A stretch of 64,000 nt of DNA. Source: Pocillopora verrucosa (Eukaryota > Cnidaria > Anthozoa > Scleractinia > Pocilloporidae). Made by a program: the position numbers and the translations under genes. The stretch is from NCBI RefSeq assembly GCF_036669915.1, contig NC_089322.1, positions 17,204,219-17,268,218 of the forward strand, written 5' to 3'. The notes under the pieces were generated by a model. That model worked only from the letters and a program-made list of their open reading frames with translations. It did not search any database and was not told the origin of the DNA. Numbering within the stretch: the first letter of the stretch is position 1; every line of letters starts with the position of its first letter. Below, one piece after another: positions 22,676 through 41,900 of the stretch.

Positions 22676-22737
22676 AAATTTACCCAAGGAATTTGCTTAC
22701 TGATGTTAGGGTGTAAGGGGTTAAAAATTTACCCAAG
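22640..22737 (+). repeat. Exact 49-bp tandem duplication
   Basis: 22640-22688 and 22689-22737 are identical. The unit is the right end of the family A MITE plus 13 bases beyond its TTAA. Lack of any difference implies a recent event or an assembly artefact. Confidence 0.9.
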
Positions 22738-22811
22738 TCAATGATAGTCTTGTGTCATACAGGCTCTGCCAAGTCACACCCCTGTAACAGGTTAAACTTG
22801 TTTTTTAACAG

Positions 22812-25186
22812 ACAAAAGACCACAGCAACATCAACAGAAAGAGAAAATGCGGAGTTTTTTTATGATAGCACAGAGTATCCTAAAGCCAAGAAAGTGAATG
22901 GAAGATTTGTTCTTCCATGGAGTGGGTCACGATTGCCCTCAATGCTTGTTGCTGCTCAATGGTTTCTGGGGTCTCCTAATAACAGCAGTGTACCAGGAGG
23001 AGGACTGAAGGATTTTTTCCAGTTTGATGATAAGGTTCACTTAAAATAAGTGTCATTATCTTGAAATATTAAATTTTGAAACTTTAGTTTGCTAGATAAA
23101 ACCTTTTTTTTTTTTTTTTTTGTGAAGTAGTGTTTTTTGATGAGGGTCTCCACCAGCCAGGTCAGGGTTAAGGCTGAAAAGATAATTACTATATTTCATA
23201 TCTACAGGAAACTGAATTACAAGGAGAACTCTTGTATGACCTTCCCCCTCCTCCCTCCTCCCTCCCCCTCAAATCCCTGAGTGAACAGCAATGATCATTC
23301 ACTCTGAGAAAAGGACTAAATGCTTGAAATGTCAGCTTTAAGTTGTAGATATCTCCTTGAACATCTTTGTTTTTAAGTCAATTTAAAAGTTTGTTCATTA
23401 TTGAACATACACTTCCTTTCAGTGAGAAATCTTTTGAGGTTAACAAAGTTATCCTTTCATGATTACTTCCTTGAGTCCAATGACCTTTACTTGTGATAAT
23501 TTCTTGATGTTGTGACGAGAAATTTGATGCTTATGAATCTCTTAGGCTTTAAAGGTTGAATACTGATTTTCTGCTGGTTTAACCAAACATGTTTAAATTT
23601 ATTATCTAGAAACTGGACAGGACCCTCCCAGTTCTCAAACCAGACAAAGCAAGATTAGAATCTCCAGCATCTAATAGCATCCAGCTTACTTGGATTGGAC
23701 ATGCAACTGTTTTAGTCCAAATGGAAGGACTTAACATCCTCATAGATCCAGTATTAAGTGATTATTGTGGTGCTGTTCAGGGATTTGGAGTCAAAAGATA
23801 TCGCCCTGCTCCTTGCACTGTTGACGAACTTCCAGAAATTGATGCTGTGTGTATTAGCCATAATCACTATGATCACCTTGATTACAACTCAGTGTGTAAC
23901 CTGAATAAGAGGTTTGGCCATAAACTCCTCTGGTATGTGCCTATGGGACTTCACCCATGGATGAAAAATTGTGGTTGTAATAATGTTTTTGAACTGGAAT
24001 GGTGGGATGAACTGTCTCACCCAAACTTCACAAAAGATGAAAAGGCAGTGAAGTTTGCATTTACTCCAGCACAACACTGGTGCCGCAGAGGACTAAATGA
24101 TACAAATGAGGTTCTTTGGGGAAGTTGGTCAATCATTGGTCCACAACACAGATTTTTCTTTGCTGGTGATTCTGGTTACTGTCATATATTTAAACAAATA
24201 GGCAAGCGATATGGTCCATTTGATCTGGCAGCTATCCCTATTGGAGCATATGAACCAAGGTAAGGGATAAAACCTCTTAAAAGGGGTAAAATGGACACTT
24301 TGTTGTCAGTCTGCTATAGTGAGACCCATTCTTTGGTCATAGAAGATTTCATTAGGGATAAATGAAAACCTTAATTGAAAAGGTGCTGAGAAATGAATGA
24401 ATGAATCAGTGAAGTTTGCTTTCACTTCTGACCAGTGTAATGCTGGTGTCATAGAGGGGTAAACGATAGATGTGATAAACAAATAAATAAACAAATGAAT
24501 AAAGGGGGTAAGTTTCTAAAGAAACTGTGCTCCTGCTTCTTTGGGAGTAAAACAAGATAATTTTGGTTTTATCAACTGAGTTTAAAATGTAAATAAGCCA
24601 CTGCAAAATGTTTCAAAGCTAACATTTCAAGCATTAGCCCTTCATCATTTGCTCTGATGAAAGGGCTAATGCCCGAGATGTCAGCTTTGAAACATTTTGC
24701 GGTGGCCAATTTACATTATCAACTCAGTTGATAAAACCAAAATTATCCTGTTGTACTCAGCACAGATGCTTCTTTTGTTTTTAAACAGGGGATTGATGTC
24801 TTTCCAGCATGTTAACCCACAGGAAGCTGTAGAGATTCACCAAGATGTTAAATCTAACTCTTCTGTTGCAATTCATTGGGGTACATTTAATTTATCATAT
24901 GAGGCGAGTGTTAGAAATATATAATTTCTTTACTGTTTCAGTCTTTGCATTGGAATTAATTAAAAAACATTCAGCCATATTTCCTTGAACAAGAGCCCAT
25001 GTTTTTCCATGTTTTGCAGGGTATTTGACCATTTCTCTTTCTTTTTTTTTCTTCATGTAGCATTATCTGGACCCACCAAGAAAGTTAATTGAAACATTAG
25101 ACATGAAAGGTATTCCTCGGGCTGAATTTCATACCATTAAACATGGTGAAACTAAAATTGTTAAAAGGTCACAGGAGAGTGATTAA
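22812..25186 (+). CDS. NAPEPLD: NAPE-PLD paralogue 3
   Basis: Recognised coding exons: 22812-23034, 23610-24259, 24789-24903, 25061-25186. The same exon phases as in paralogues 1 and 2 recur, and two internal exons have the same length as in paralogue 2 (650 and 115 nt). Zinc ligands are present: HNHYDH, QHWCRR, GDSGYC (Thr to Ser after the Asp) and IHWGTF. The third intron has a GC donor (GAG|GCGAGT at 24904) with a normal AG acceptor. The first recognised exon opens in phase 2 after TTTTTTAACAG and has no early in-frame ATG, so an upstream coding exon is missing from this model. A candidate lies near 21921 but does not match in phase. The enzyme role is as for paralogue 1. Divergence lies mainly in the N-terminal 70 residues and the C-terminus. 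Confidence 0.82.
24496..24770 (+). repeat. Foldback element F, in NAPE-PLD3 intron 2
   Basis: Long imperfect hairpin whose arms carry GGTTTTATCAACTGAGTT / AACTCAGTTGATAAAACC, AAAATGTTTCAAAGCTAACA / its complement, and GGCTAATGC at the tip. Related copies are at 27181-27873, 37285-37450, 45828-46028 and 58255-58640. Confidence 0.65.
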
Positions 25187-26449
25187 ATAAGTAGAAAAAA
25201 TGCCAGTGTTGCATACTTATTCCTTTTCATCCATATATAGTAATATTATTAGTCCTTCAACAGTATTTTATCTACAGTGTCTATTTGATAGTTCAAATTT
25301 TTCAAACCAGTTGAAGCTTTTTTTTTCCTTAATCAAGATTATGGAAAAAAGGGAAACAGTATCAAATATTTCTTATGTGGAAACTTTTGAATTAAAACAA
25401 CAACACATATTCTATTTAGTGAATATTATAGAATTGTTAATAGTTTTGTTAGATAGTATATGTAGACATATAGTATATACAGTAAAGTATTAGTTTTATT
25501 TTATATACTCTTCATAAACAAATGAAGAACCAGGGTTTAAATTGGTGTTTTCATAACAAGCTTTCTCTGGTTAAAGAATTATTTTTTTAAAGTACATACA
25601 TGTATATCTTACAGCTTTCATTTTACAGCTTTTAAACACTAAAGATGTAGAAACTCAAGGTAGGCAAGACACACAAAATTAAAAATGAAAAAGAAATGGA
25701 AAACTGTAAAATGAGAAATAAAATACCATTTTACAAGACAATTACATTATTTTGGAAACAGCTTTGAGAAAATGTCTGCTCTTGCAGCGTGTCCAGTAAG
25801 TTTACACAGCTGCCTCCCACTTGAGAGGAGAAGTTCTCTGATACATTAGCTCAAAATAAAAATTTAAAAAAACTGTCAAAATGTTTGTGTGAGGCTTCAG
25901 AAGTCTGCATAACAGGTCCAAGCCTTCTGATACTATATGCTGGCTGATACACCAAAATACAAAAAACTGCTTCCAAAAGTAATGTAGAAATTCCTAATTT
26001 TTTTCCTCTAAAAATCCCTCTCGAAATATCCCAAAATCTTCTGACAACAAATTTGTAAACTCATCCATTTGTTACTGCTACGGACTAATACAGCATGGCT
26101 GATGTTTAATGGATATGCAAGTAACAGACACACCCATGATAGTGCTTCCTCTAGCCACAGGTAACCCAAGCTCACACAATGAGCCTTTATATTGGTGTAA
26201 ATATGTCTTTTGCAAAACAAACATGTGAATATACCCATCTGACTTCTTGCTCATGTGTGACAGTCTGCTACATTCACAAGTCAGTTCAAGGAAGCCTGTC
26301 GTTCTATAAACACCCCTTTCTCCCAATTTGAAACAACAATTCAGACCATTTATATTAACACCAATCCACTTTATTATGAACAAACACTAAGTGCCAGAGA
26401 GTACTGGGTGACCTAAACAAAGTAATTTTTCATTGGCTTGAAGTTGCAG
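25187..26449. other. Convergent spacer between NAPE-PLD3 and PSMA5
   Basis: Two transcripts converge here. AT-rich sequence after 25186 is probably the NAPE-PLD3 3' UTR. The PSMA5 polyadenylation signal lies at 26370-26375. Small open frames (for example 25200-25493 plus, and 26078-26383 minus) show nothing recognisable. Confidence 0.45.
26370..26375 (-). terminator. Polyadenylation signal of PSMA5
   Basis: TTTATT on the plus strand is AATAAA on the minus strand, 75-80 bases after the PSMA5 stop codon. Confidence 0.6.
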
Positions 26450-32584
<6,135 letters not shown>

Positions 32585-32958
32585 TATCAATTCTTCAAAT
32601 GATTCTTGATATTAAGTATCAAGGCCACGAGGTTTCTTAATTCTAAACTGTCAAACAACATAGTCGAGGTTAGCTTTTTTTAGAACAAAATGAAGCAATG
32701 CCAGTCTCATGTCTTCATGATTCTAGGTACTTACAGTATTCAAAGAGTGAAATTTACACAAAGCAGCGCAAATCGTGGTAGAACCAACAAATTTTTCGTG
32801 AAAATTTCAGTCCAAAGGAGCTTATTAACTATGAGTGTGCAAGTTTCCTAGAGCCCGTCAACTGGAGTGTCAGCGTTTCACCAAGAAAATATATGCTCAG
32901 AATAATTTCATACCCATACCTCTCCCTATCAGATCTGTACTCTTCGCTACGATTCAAC
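32585..32958. promoter_or_regulatory. Bidirectional promoter PSMA5 / PMPCB
   Basis: 374 bp separate the start codons of two divergent housekeeping genes, so both core promoters and 5' UTRs must lie here unless upstream noncoding exons overlap the partner gene. No TATA box is seen. The segment before 32959 contains CAACATGGCG around the PMPCB start. Confidence 0.6.
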
Positions 32959-35900
32959 ATGGCGTCCCCAATCGCCTTTCGTCATGGGTTGAAAAATGCC
33001 GGTAGATTAACGAATCTTCTTTCTTTAACGCCAAAAGTATGTTATTTATATGAAAATAGTTATATTTATGGATTACTTCTGGTTTTAAAGGGATAAAACT
33101 TCCTTCTTTGCTTTAAAAAGTTTCAAATTTGTTTGTACTTTTGCAGGGTAAAACCGGCATATTGGCCTGTAAGAGGTACGGATCAACAGCTCTATCATAT
33201 GAACAGGTGAGTGATCATTTCTTTGATAAAAAACATTTATCAGTGATTTAATCCTTGTATGTGTCATTTCCGTAGAGAAGAAGGTGCTATTTCCTAAACA
33301 TTACACTGAAATACAGCAAAGTTTGAGTCTGTACATGTAAATCCGTATGTCCTGCCTATCTGACTGACCTTTAAATTAGACTAAACCGAAACAATTTTCC
33401 CCCGAGAACGAGTTTGTAATTTACTTAACTAACTAAGTATAATCTTCTAGGAAGTAATGTGCGAACTGGAAACCCCATTCATCCATCCTTTGAACACAGC
33501 CCTCACTAAGAGGGTTATCCTGTTTGTCTACTGAATCTGTGGTGCTCGTCACTTTCAACCCCTCCACCCCCCTCCCCCCTCTCCTCCAACCCCCACAGAT
33601 TTAAAGGTGAATTCTCAATACTGCAGTACAGGCTGTTATTATAATTTCAGTTCTGAGAATTTTGATATTAATTAATCAAATTTTTCTATTTTTCTTCTAG
33701 TAATCTTTCTGTATGAGAAGGAATTGCTTGTTTAGATATATATATTTTTTTGGTGATTCATGGTATTGAATGGGTGTTAGAACTCAGTTTTTTTTATCAA
33801 CTTAAATAAGTTAATTATTGAAATATAATTGTTTCCTCAAATGTGGGTCCTAAGTCCACTGGGAGATTAAAAGTTTTTTTCATCATTCTGTTCAGGACAT
33901 AGGTTTATTTGCAATTTGTATCAATCATCTTGGCAATGTTTTGAGCCTCAGCCAGATTTTATGATAGTGCTCTATAATTTTTGGAAGTATTCATAAATTG
34001 TATGTCAGAGTTTACTCTATGTCCATTTGATTATTTGCTAAGGGAAGTTCCTTCCATCAGCATAATTGATCTTATTTCTTTCTACTCCAACAGTCTTTGT
34101 ACAATGTACCTGAGACTAAAGTTACCACACTTGCCAATGGTTTGAGGGTTGCTACTGAAGACTCAGGGCTTTCAACAGCCACAGTATGTGGATAATTTTT
34201 TTGTATAGAACTTGTTAGTAGACATGTAACCTTGCAGAGATTTAAGTTGTATTTGAAGGACTCAAGATTAATCCTAGGTAATTTGAATTAGGTGTAGAAA
34301 AACTTCATTTGTTCCTTCCTGATGTACTGAATAGTGACAATCAAGTGTAAATTGACAGTCTTGAATTTGAAATTTATCCTGCATGTAGATCCTTGGAAGT
34401 TTCAAGGATCATGAACTGAAGAATTTTGTGATAACCACTATTAGAGGTTTTGGAAAAAAGTTTTATTATCCAATGCATGACCATAACAAAGGGCAAGGCT
34501 CTCATCAGCTTACCTCCTTTACCCACATGTGGTTCTGAACAAACATGCAGTAGCATTGCCATTTAGATCAGTCATCTTTTATCTTGTGTAGCTGATTCTG
34601 GAGTTTTACATTCTTACCACATGGACATTAACATAATTATTCCTTCCTTGGTTAATAATACAAGGATTAGCTACCATGTTTAGTTAATTTACTGGTCACA
34701 ATGATTTTGTATGTATAATAGAAGGAAATTTAAACATTTGATGTCATTTTCATAGGTGGGTTTGTGGATAGATGCTGGTAGTAGATTTGAAACAGAAAAA
34801 AACAATGGAGTAGCACATTTTTTGGAACACATGGCATTTAAGGTTTGTCCTTCCTTCCTTTTCTCCTCAGATCTAATTTGCAACCTGTTTCATTTCTCAG
34901 TCCTTTATCATGTTTTCTGCTGTTGTTTTTGTGGATTGATATTTTTTGAAGAAACTAATTAAAAGTTGTCTACCATTGGAAAAAATTACCAGCCTCATTA
35001 TCATAATCATCATTAAGATCATTAAGACATCACACTTCTAAATAAATATTTCTTGGGACTTCCTGTTTAAGCAAAAATCTGGACAGTCTCACCAGCCCTA
35101 ATACAAAGAGATAGTTATATTTTTTACAATCATGGGACCCCTTATGACATGGAAGATTTCTTAGACTATAAGTCTTTTTTTTTTTATTTATTTATTTATT
35201 TTTTTATTGGGCTCTCAGGGTACAAAGAATCGCTCACAGATGGATCTTGAGCTGGAGGTAGAGAACATGGGAGCTCATTTGAATGCCTACACTTCTCGTG
35301 AACAGACTGTGTATTATGCCAAGGTCTTTAGCCAAGACATTCCTAAAGGTGAAGTGTTTTACAACATGTATGAGAGCTGTATTTGCTGATCTGTACTGTT
35401 GTTCTATCTTGTTCATGTTTCTTTCCTTTATCTCATCTTTTTGTCTGTAGTTGTAGGGATATTGTGCAAGAAAATTTTTTTAAGATCTCTCACTAGAAGT
35501 GAAAGAATTTGACTGATTTCATTAGCTTTGAAGATTCTAAATTATGCCTAGCACCTTATTAGAATTCTTATTTTCAGAAATCCTAAGTGAATAAAGATCA
35601 TTTAAACTTATATCTGTCACTAATCTTGTGATCTAAGGCTGTAGCTTAATTAAATTACAAATAAAACCAGGTAGATTTGCATACTCGTCTGTTCCAGTTG
35701 TGTCCAGAAATGCACGCAGTAATGAAAATGGCAGATTGATGGGGTTAATGTACAGTATCTTGAACAAAGGAGAAAGCAAATTAAACTAGTTTGAAATCTT
35801 TTTAACATGAATTTTATTTTTTTCAAAATTCTAACTTCTACATGCAAATGTAATCAAGCGTACATGAAATTTTTCAGCTGTGGACATCCTGGCTGACATT

Positions 35901-38900
35901 ATTCAGAATTCAACTTTGGGTGAGGCTGAAATTGAAAGAGAGAGAGGCGTGATTCTGCGTGAAATGCAGGAAGTTGACACCCAGTTAGAAGAAGTGGTGT
36001 TTGATCATCTCCATGCCACAGCCTATCAGGGCACCCCACTTGGAAGAACAATTCTTGGGCCAACTCATAATGTCAAGTAAGGAAACTCAATTTAGTTTAT
36101 TGACCCTTTACCCTCTAAGAGTGACAAGTATCTTATTTCACTGTACAATATCACCCCTGGATCACACATTTAAAGCACAAGACTAATGGCAGTGATCAGC
36201 AGCTAAAGAAGCTCTTGATTGTTAAATAAATTCTCCTTGTCAGCACTTTATAAATGTATATATAACAGTATGAAGAATATGCATATTGAAATTAGGGTGT
36301 AAAGGGTCAAATCCAAACAAAAGAAATTACAACAGCAAGCACACCCTCTTCTCTGTTTCGTGGTGTTTGTTATAGTTTTAATGTTATTTTACCTGCCTAT
36401 AGACGTGAATAAAGAAGGCTGTTGTTAGTAGATCTGTTTAGAGTTGTGATGTCAGTAACAGGCATATTTTTTGTTGATTGATGTTAGCAAATTGTAGAGG
36501 GAAAAGGTAATTGAAAGTGATGCTTTGTAATATTATGTCAGGGTTGTGAAATAATAAAGGAATGATTAATCAGATAGATAACAAGTGTAACATCACCAAG
36601 GATTAATAAAAACAAAAAAATTAAACAAGCAGACTGCCTGCTACATGAAGGAATGTTATAGTCATTACTGTAACAGTATATACGCTTACGAGACCTTTCC
36701 TCTGTTACCGAGGCAGAGAGTTTGTTTGACTTTCAGGAGATTCCTAAATTAATGATCATTTCCTTTATTCTCATGACCTCAACATTTTGTTCAAGGGGAA
36801 TACTGTGAGGAAAAATTGGAAGCCTGTCACTCTTGTGGGTTAAAGGATTAATACTAAAGATACTTTTTAACATGTTGGTGTGTTTGAGTTCATTTTGATT
36901 TAAGTGTTGAAAGAGTAATGTTAACGTTTTTTGCTCATTTTCTAGGACTATAACCCGTGATGATCTTGTAGAATATATCAGCAAACACTATAGTGCTCCA
37001 AGAATGGTTCTTGCGGCAGCTGGAGGTAAATTCTTTCTTCCTTACAGTATACTTTTTTCACTGATTCAGTCTGGGGAAGTGAATTTATAAAAAGAGGCAG
37101 TCTTGTGAGCTGTTTGTCTTCTCTTCACTGTGAATTTGTCTTGGTCTAGGTGTGGATCATGATGCTCTGGTCAAGCTTGCAGAACAAAATTTCAGCGGTT
37201 TAAGATCAACCTATGAATCACAAGATGTGGTCAACCCATGCAGGTACACAGGCAGTGAGGTAAGTTGACTTTATCAGGCACAATTAGATATGGTTTTATC
37301 CACTGAGTTGACAATGTATCTCTGCTCTGATAAAGGGCTAATCCTCAAAACATCAGCTTTAGAAACTTTTTATAGTAGATAAAACTAAATTTTCTAGTAA
37401 TACCCCCCAAGCAATGCAGCACTGCAGTTTCTTTAGCAACTTACCACCTAGACCCAAAAATGGTCCAAAATAAACTTTTTTCACACAGGTGGCAAGTGCT
37501 CATTAAACAGATTTGTTTTAATTACTAGATGGATCAATTAAGTGGCCAGAAAAGTGTGATTTGTAAATTTCTTTCTGCAGTTGTATATGCAAAAAAAGCC
37601 AGTTTCTCTACTCATTAACAATCACCCTTTTAAGTGAAGTGAAAAGACAAATGAAAAATGCTCCTTTGTGAAGTGCTAGTTCACTTAAAAGATCATTTAC
37701 ATAGCTTTAAGTTCAATGCTTCTGGGGACTAGCAATATTCTAGTTGCCAGCAACTTTATTATCATTTTTAACACATGTAGGTTAAAAATTGTTATTGATA
37801 TACAATTATTAATGAAGATTTTTGAATGATAGATTCGTGTCCGTGATGATGACATGCCATTGGCCCATGTAGCTCTCGCCGTTGAGGGATGTGGCTGGAC
37901 TCATCCTGACTACTTTGGCCTGATGGTTGCCAATATGGTAGGTTGTACTTGAACATGTTTAACTGTGTCATTCCTAATATTGTGATAAAATTGTAATCAA
38001 TACTCAGTTTTGATGTAATTTGCTTTTTGGGAAAAGTACAAGGTAAGGTGAGTTAAAATTTTTTACATTTTTTCTCCAAAAGAAAAGCATAAATCTGAAT
38101 GAATTGTCATTATGATTTCTTGAGATCGCCCGCAGTTGCTAATAAAGAAATTGCAATGCAAAAAATAATTTACTGAAGAATTGTAAGAAATATATCAATG
38201 ACAAGTCCTTGTCTCCATTTCTCTTGTACATCTTTTTTCCATTTAGAAAGTTTCCTCTGTTTTTTTCTTTTTTAATGTAGTTGATTGGTAGCTGGGATAG
38301 ATCATTTAGTGCTGGTAGAAACATCAGCAGCAAACTTGCCCAGGTAAGATGGCAACTATGATCTAAATATCATTCTTGTTATATTCGACAAAGAATTTTG
38401 AGAGAAATCAAACAATTTCCAGTATACATCCATTTAATAATGCATTGATGTTGTATAGTTTGAAAAACTCTGTTATTTTGACAAGCATTGCACTGAAAAC
38501 TGAATGTTAGTGAAAACCAATAAGTGGCTAAAACCCTATTTGTTTTGATTCTTTTTTTGTTTTTTTTTTCCAGGATATGGTGGAGTATAACTTGGCTCAC
38601 AGCTTCATGTCATTCAACACATGTTACACAGACACTGGACTCTGGTTAGTGCTGTAACTTCCCCACCCTACCCACCCCCACCCCCTCCTTGACCCCTTTT
38701 GACGTTTGAGTATCCAAGTAACTGTCTGCATTGTTAGATACGTTCTGTTCTTTATTCCAGGGGTGTTTACTTTGTTGCTGATAGAATGAAGATTGATGAT
38801 ACAACGTATTGTATTCAAAAAGAATGGTAAGCCTTTACGTCGTCCTCTCGGGAAAAAATGAAAGTCAGTAGAAAGTATCTAAGGGCAATGTTACCTGCTC

Positions 38901-41900
38901 GAAAAATAACGACAAACGGGGCTTGTTGTCAACAGCAGCTACTATCACCCCTATGACACCCACCTTTAATATAGATACCACAGACAGACCACATCATGTG
39001 TTCGTGGTTTATAAGTGTTTTTCATGAGACTAACAAAATCTATGACTTACCATCATCTGTTCAGGTCCCTTTTAACCAATCTGAGCTCATCGTCAAGTTC
39101 TCTGTACCTTGGTTGGTAGACAAGCATATTGCGAAATCTTAAGATCTGGGGTTCGAATTCTTACGCCTTGCTGAAGGATTCATTTTTCCTGTCCTTCGTG
39201 CTGTAGGAAATGTGCTTTTATAACAACCGAAAAACTGGAACTGTGTGGGTCTTTAATCCTCACGAGGGATAAAAATGTCTTGGTTTTCTACGTTCGTGAC
39301 AAAATTCCATTGTATTACTAAAAAATTTGGTTTTTATTGTGCTGATTTTCGCTGTGTTTAGGATGCGTATCTGTACAAGTGTGACCGACCATGAGGTGGC
39401 TCGTGCCAAAAATCTGCTGAAGACCAACATTCTAATGCAGCTAGATGGTATGTTTTGTTGTTTTTTTTCCTTAGTGAAGAAGAAACAAAATAATTGAAAA
39501 ATGCCTTCGGTATAATAACAACACATTCATGTTTAACTCTTTTCACACAATGGTAGTTTCGTGGACAATTTGCCAGTTGCATCCGAGTTGTAACCTCGTG
39601 TGACGCGCTGGTGTTAACGTTGCCTTTACTGCCCGAGATAAATCCTTGTTCGTGTATTTCTCTTTAAAAACATAGTAAGGCGGAAAGAAAAGGATTAAAG
39701 TTATGTAGGGTTTTTGTTTGTTTTTTTTTAAACAAGTTTTCTTTCTTTCCATAGGATCGACTCCGATTTGCGAGGACATCGGACGGTTAGTCATTTATGT
39801 TTAATTTTCGTTTTGTTTTTTCGGTTATACTGTAGCGAGAGTATTGTGTAGCTTACGTAAATTTAAACTTAAATTATATTGTTATGGTTGATTCCACAGA
39901 CAAATGCTGACATATGGCCGCCGTATTCCCCTCCCTGAGCTCGACAAACGAATTGAGGTGAGTTCATCATTGGATTTCCCTTTGCCCCTAAGAGTGATTG
40001 GCTTCTAATTTCTCCGTACAGTACCAGTCTTGAATTAAATGTAAGGGTCATGAGAATAAAAGAAATGATCACAAGCTAAGAGACGTGTTATTAGGAAGAG
40101 GGTGCTTTCTTAAAAGTAAAGTTTATCATGAGGACCCGTCGGCGTCCTGCAGGAATTGGAGATTGTGCCGGTTTGTAAATACAAGTGAAAAAGTGATCTT
40201 CTCAGCTGAAAACAAAAATTGAGCTTCGACAAGTTCCGAACCCAGGCCTCCTTAGGTGGGCGCCCCTACCAACTGAGCGACGAAGCTCCACGTCGAGAGC
40301 GAGGAAAATTTTGATGGGTCGTCGTTCCCGTGAGAAAATCTTCACGCAGCCCATCTGCAATGACCATTTATTTACTTGTTCATCTACTGCTGGTCAAAAT
40401 TTAATTTACAGATTTCATTTTACTGCTGCTGATTTACATCTGCATTAACTTCTTTTTGTAGATGGTTGACGCCAAGATGGTGAGGGATATTGCCACAAAA
40501 TATATCTACGATCGCTGCCCGGCCGTGGTTGGTGTTGGTAAGAAAATTTTCCTCCTATTTTACAAATTGTCGCAAATACTTTGGGAGACTGATATGAAAG
40601 TGTCACTTTCGAAATCAAATTTTATAATACTGCAAGCGCTTCATTCAGGCGCTCTCTCCACAAATCTCTAAGAAAAAATAACCTAATATCTGCTCTCTTT
40701 TTTTTTTTTGTTTTTTTTTTTGTTTTATCATTTCACTATTTTTAAATTGAATCGGCATATCAAGATTTATCGTTTTTCAGGTTTTCTTCCTTTGTTTTGT
40801 TTTTTTTTTTAGTATAGTATAGTACAGTTTAGTTTAGTTTTGTTTTGTTTTGTTTGATTTCTTTTTTTTCTTGTCTAGTCTCGTCCAGTCTAGTTTAGTT
40901 TAGTTTCGAAAAGCAATGATTTAAAACGGGGTAAGAAACACTTGAACCTGTTGTAGGCTGCAGCATTGTTCTGGTTAGGTATTGCATCACTCAATTATTA
41001 CCTTAATTCTGTAATGATGAGTTAGAATTAGTTTTTAATAGAAGAAACACACGAATAAAGATAGGGACATCGTCATAAGCTATTAGAATCGACGTACACG
41101 TCAATTTGCTGACTCATTTTTTCATGTTTATCGACAAACCGTATTTCCTGGATTAAGCGTCCACGCTCTAATCAGTGCCCTCCCCCGAATAAGTAACCAC
41201 CCTCTCTTAAAGTAAAATAAGCGCCCCTCGCGATCATGGATACGAGGAAAACCTGTAGGATTACAATGAAAACGTGTTTCTGTTGTCACATAACTTAAAA
41301 CCTTTTAAGGTTTTAAGTTATGTGACAACAGAAACACGTTTTCATTGTAATCCTAAAAAGCCTCAACTACAGCAGAATCTGTACGGGCCAATAGTTTGTC
41401 AATAACCGGCCCCCTTGATGAAACACTCTCTTTCCAAAAGCGGCCTTCCTTGAAACCCAAATTTTAAATAAGTGAATAGGCACCCGGGGACTTATTCGAG
41501 GAAATTTGGTACACGCCAATTTGCGTGACATATTTTACCCGGTTTATCAATTAGTTAACCCTTTAATTCCCAGAGGTGATTAACATGTAAACAAGTAGTG
41601 AGAATACTCGAACTTATCAATTAGAAGTTGTTATCTTGATCATACACCAAATTCTCTTAATTAATTTGTGAGGAAATGAGTAGCAGCTTGAGGGGAGAAT
41701 TAACAATCAGATCTTGGGAGTTGAAGGGTTAATGTATTCATACGAATTAACTTCTTCGCCGATTTGCGTGACAAACTCAACCGTTTTTAATTATTAGTCA
41801 ATTTAATCACCAGAATCAACATGAACACCAATTCTCGTAACAACGTAAGCTCAATCTTTATTCTTATCTTTTTTTTCGTTAAGGTCCCATCGAACAGCTT

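Noticed and set aside
40205-40290. Possible tRNA gene on the minus strand
   Set aside because: The acceptor-like stem pairs, but the D and T stems do not form and it lies inside a longer intronic repeat.
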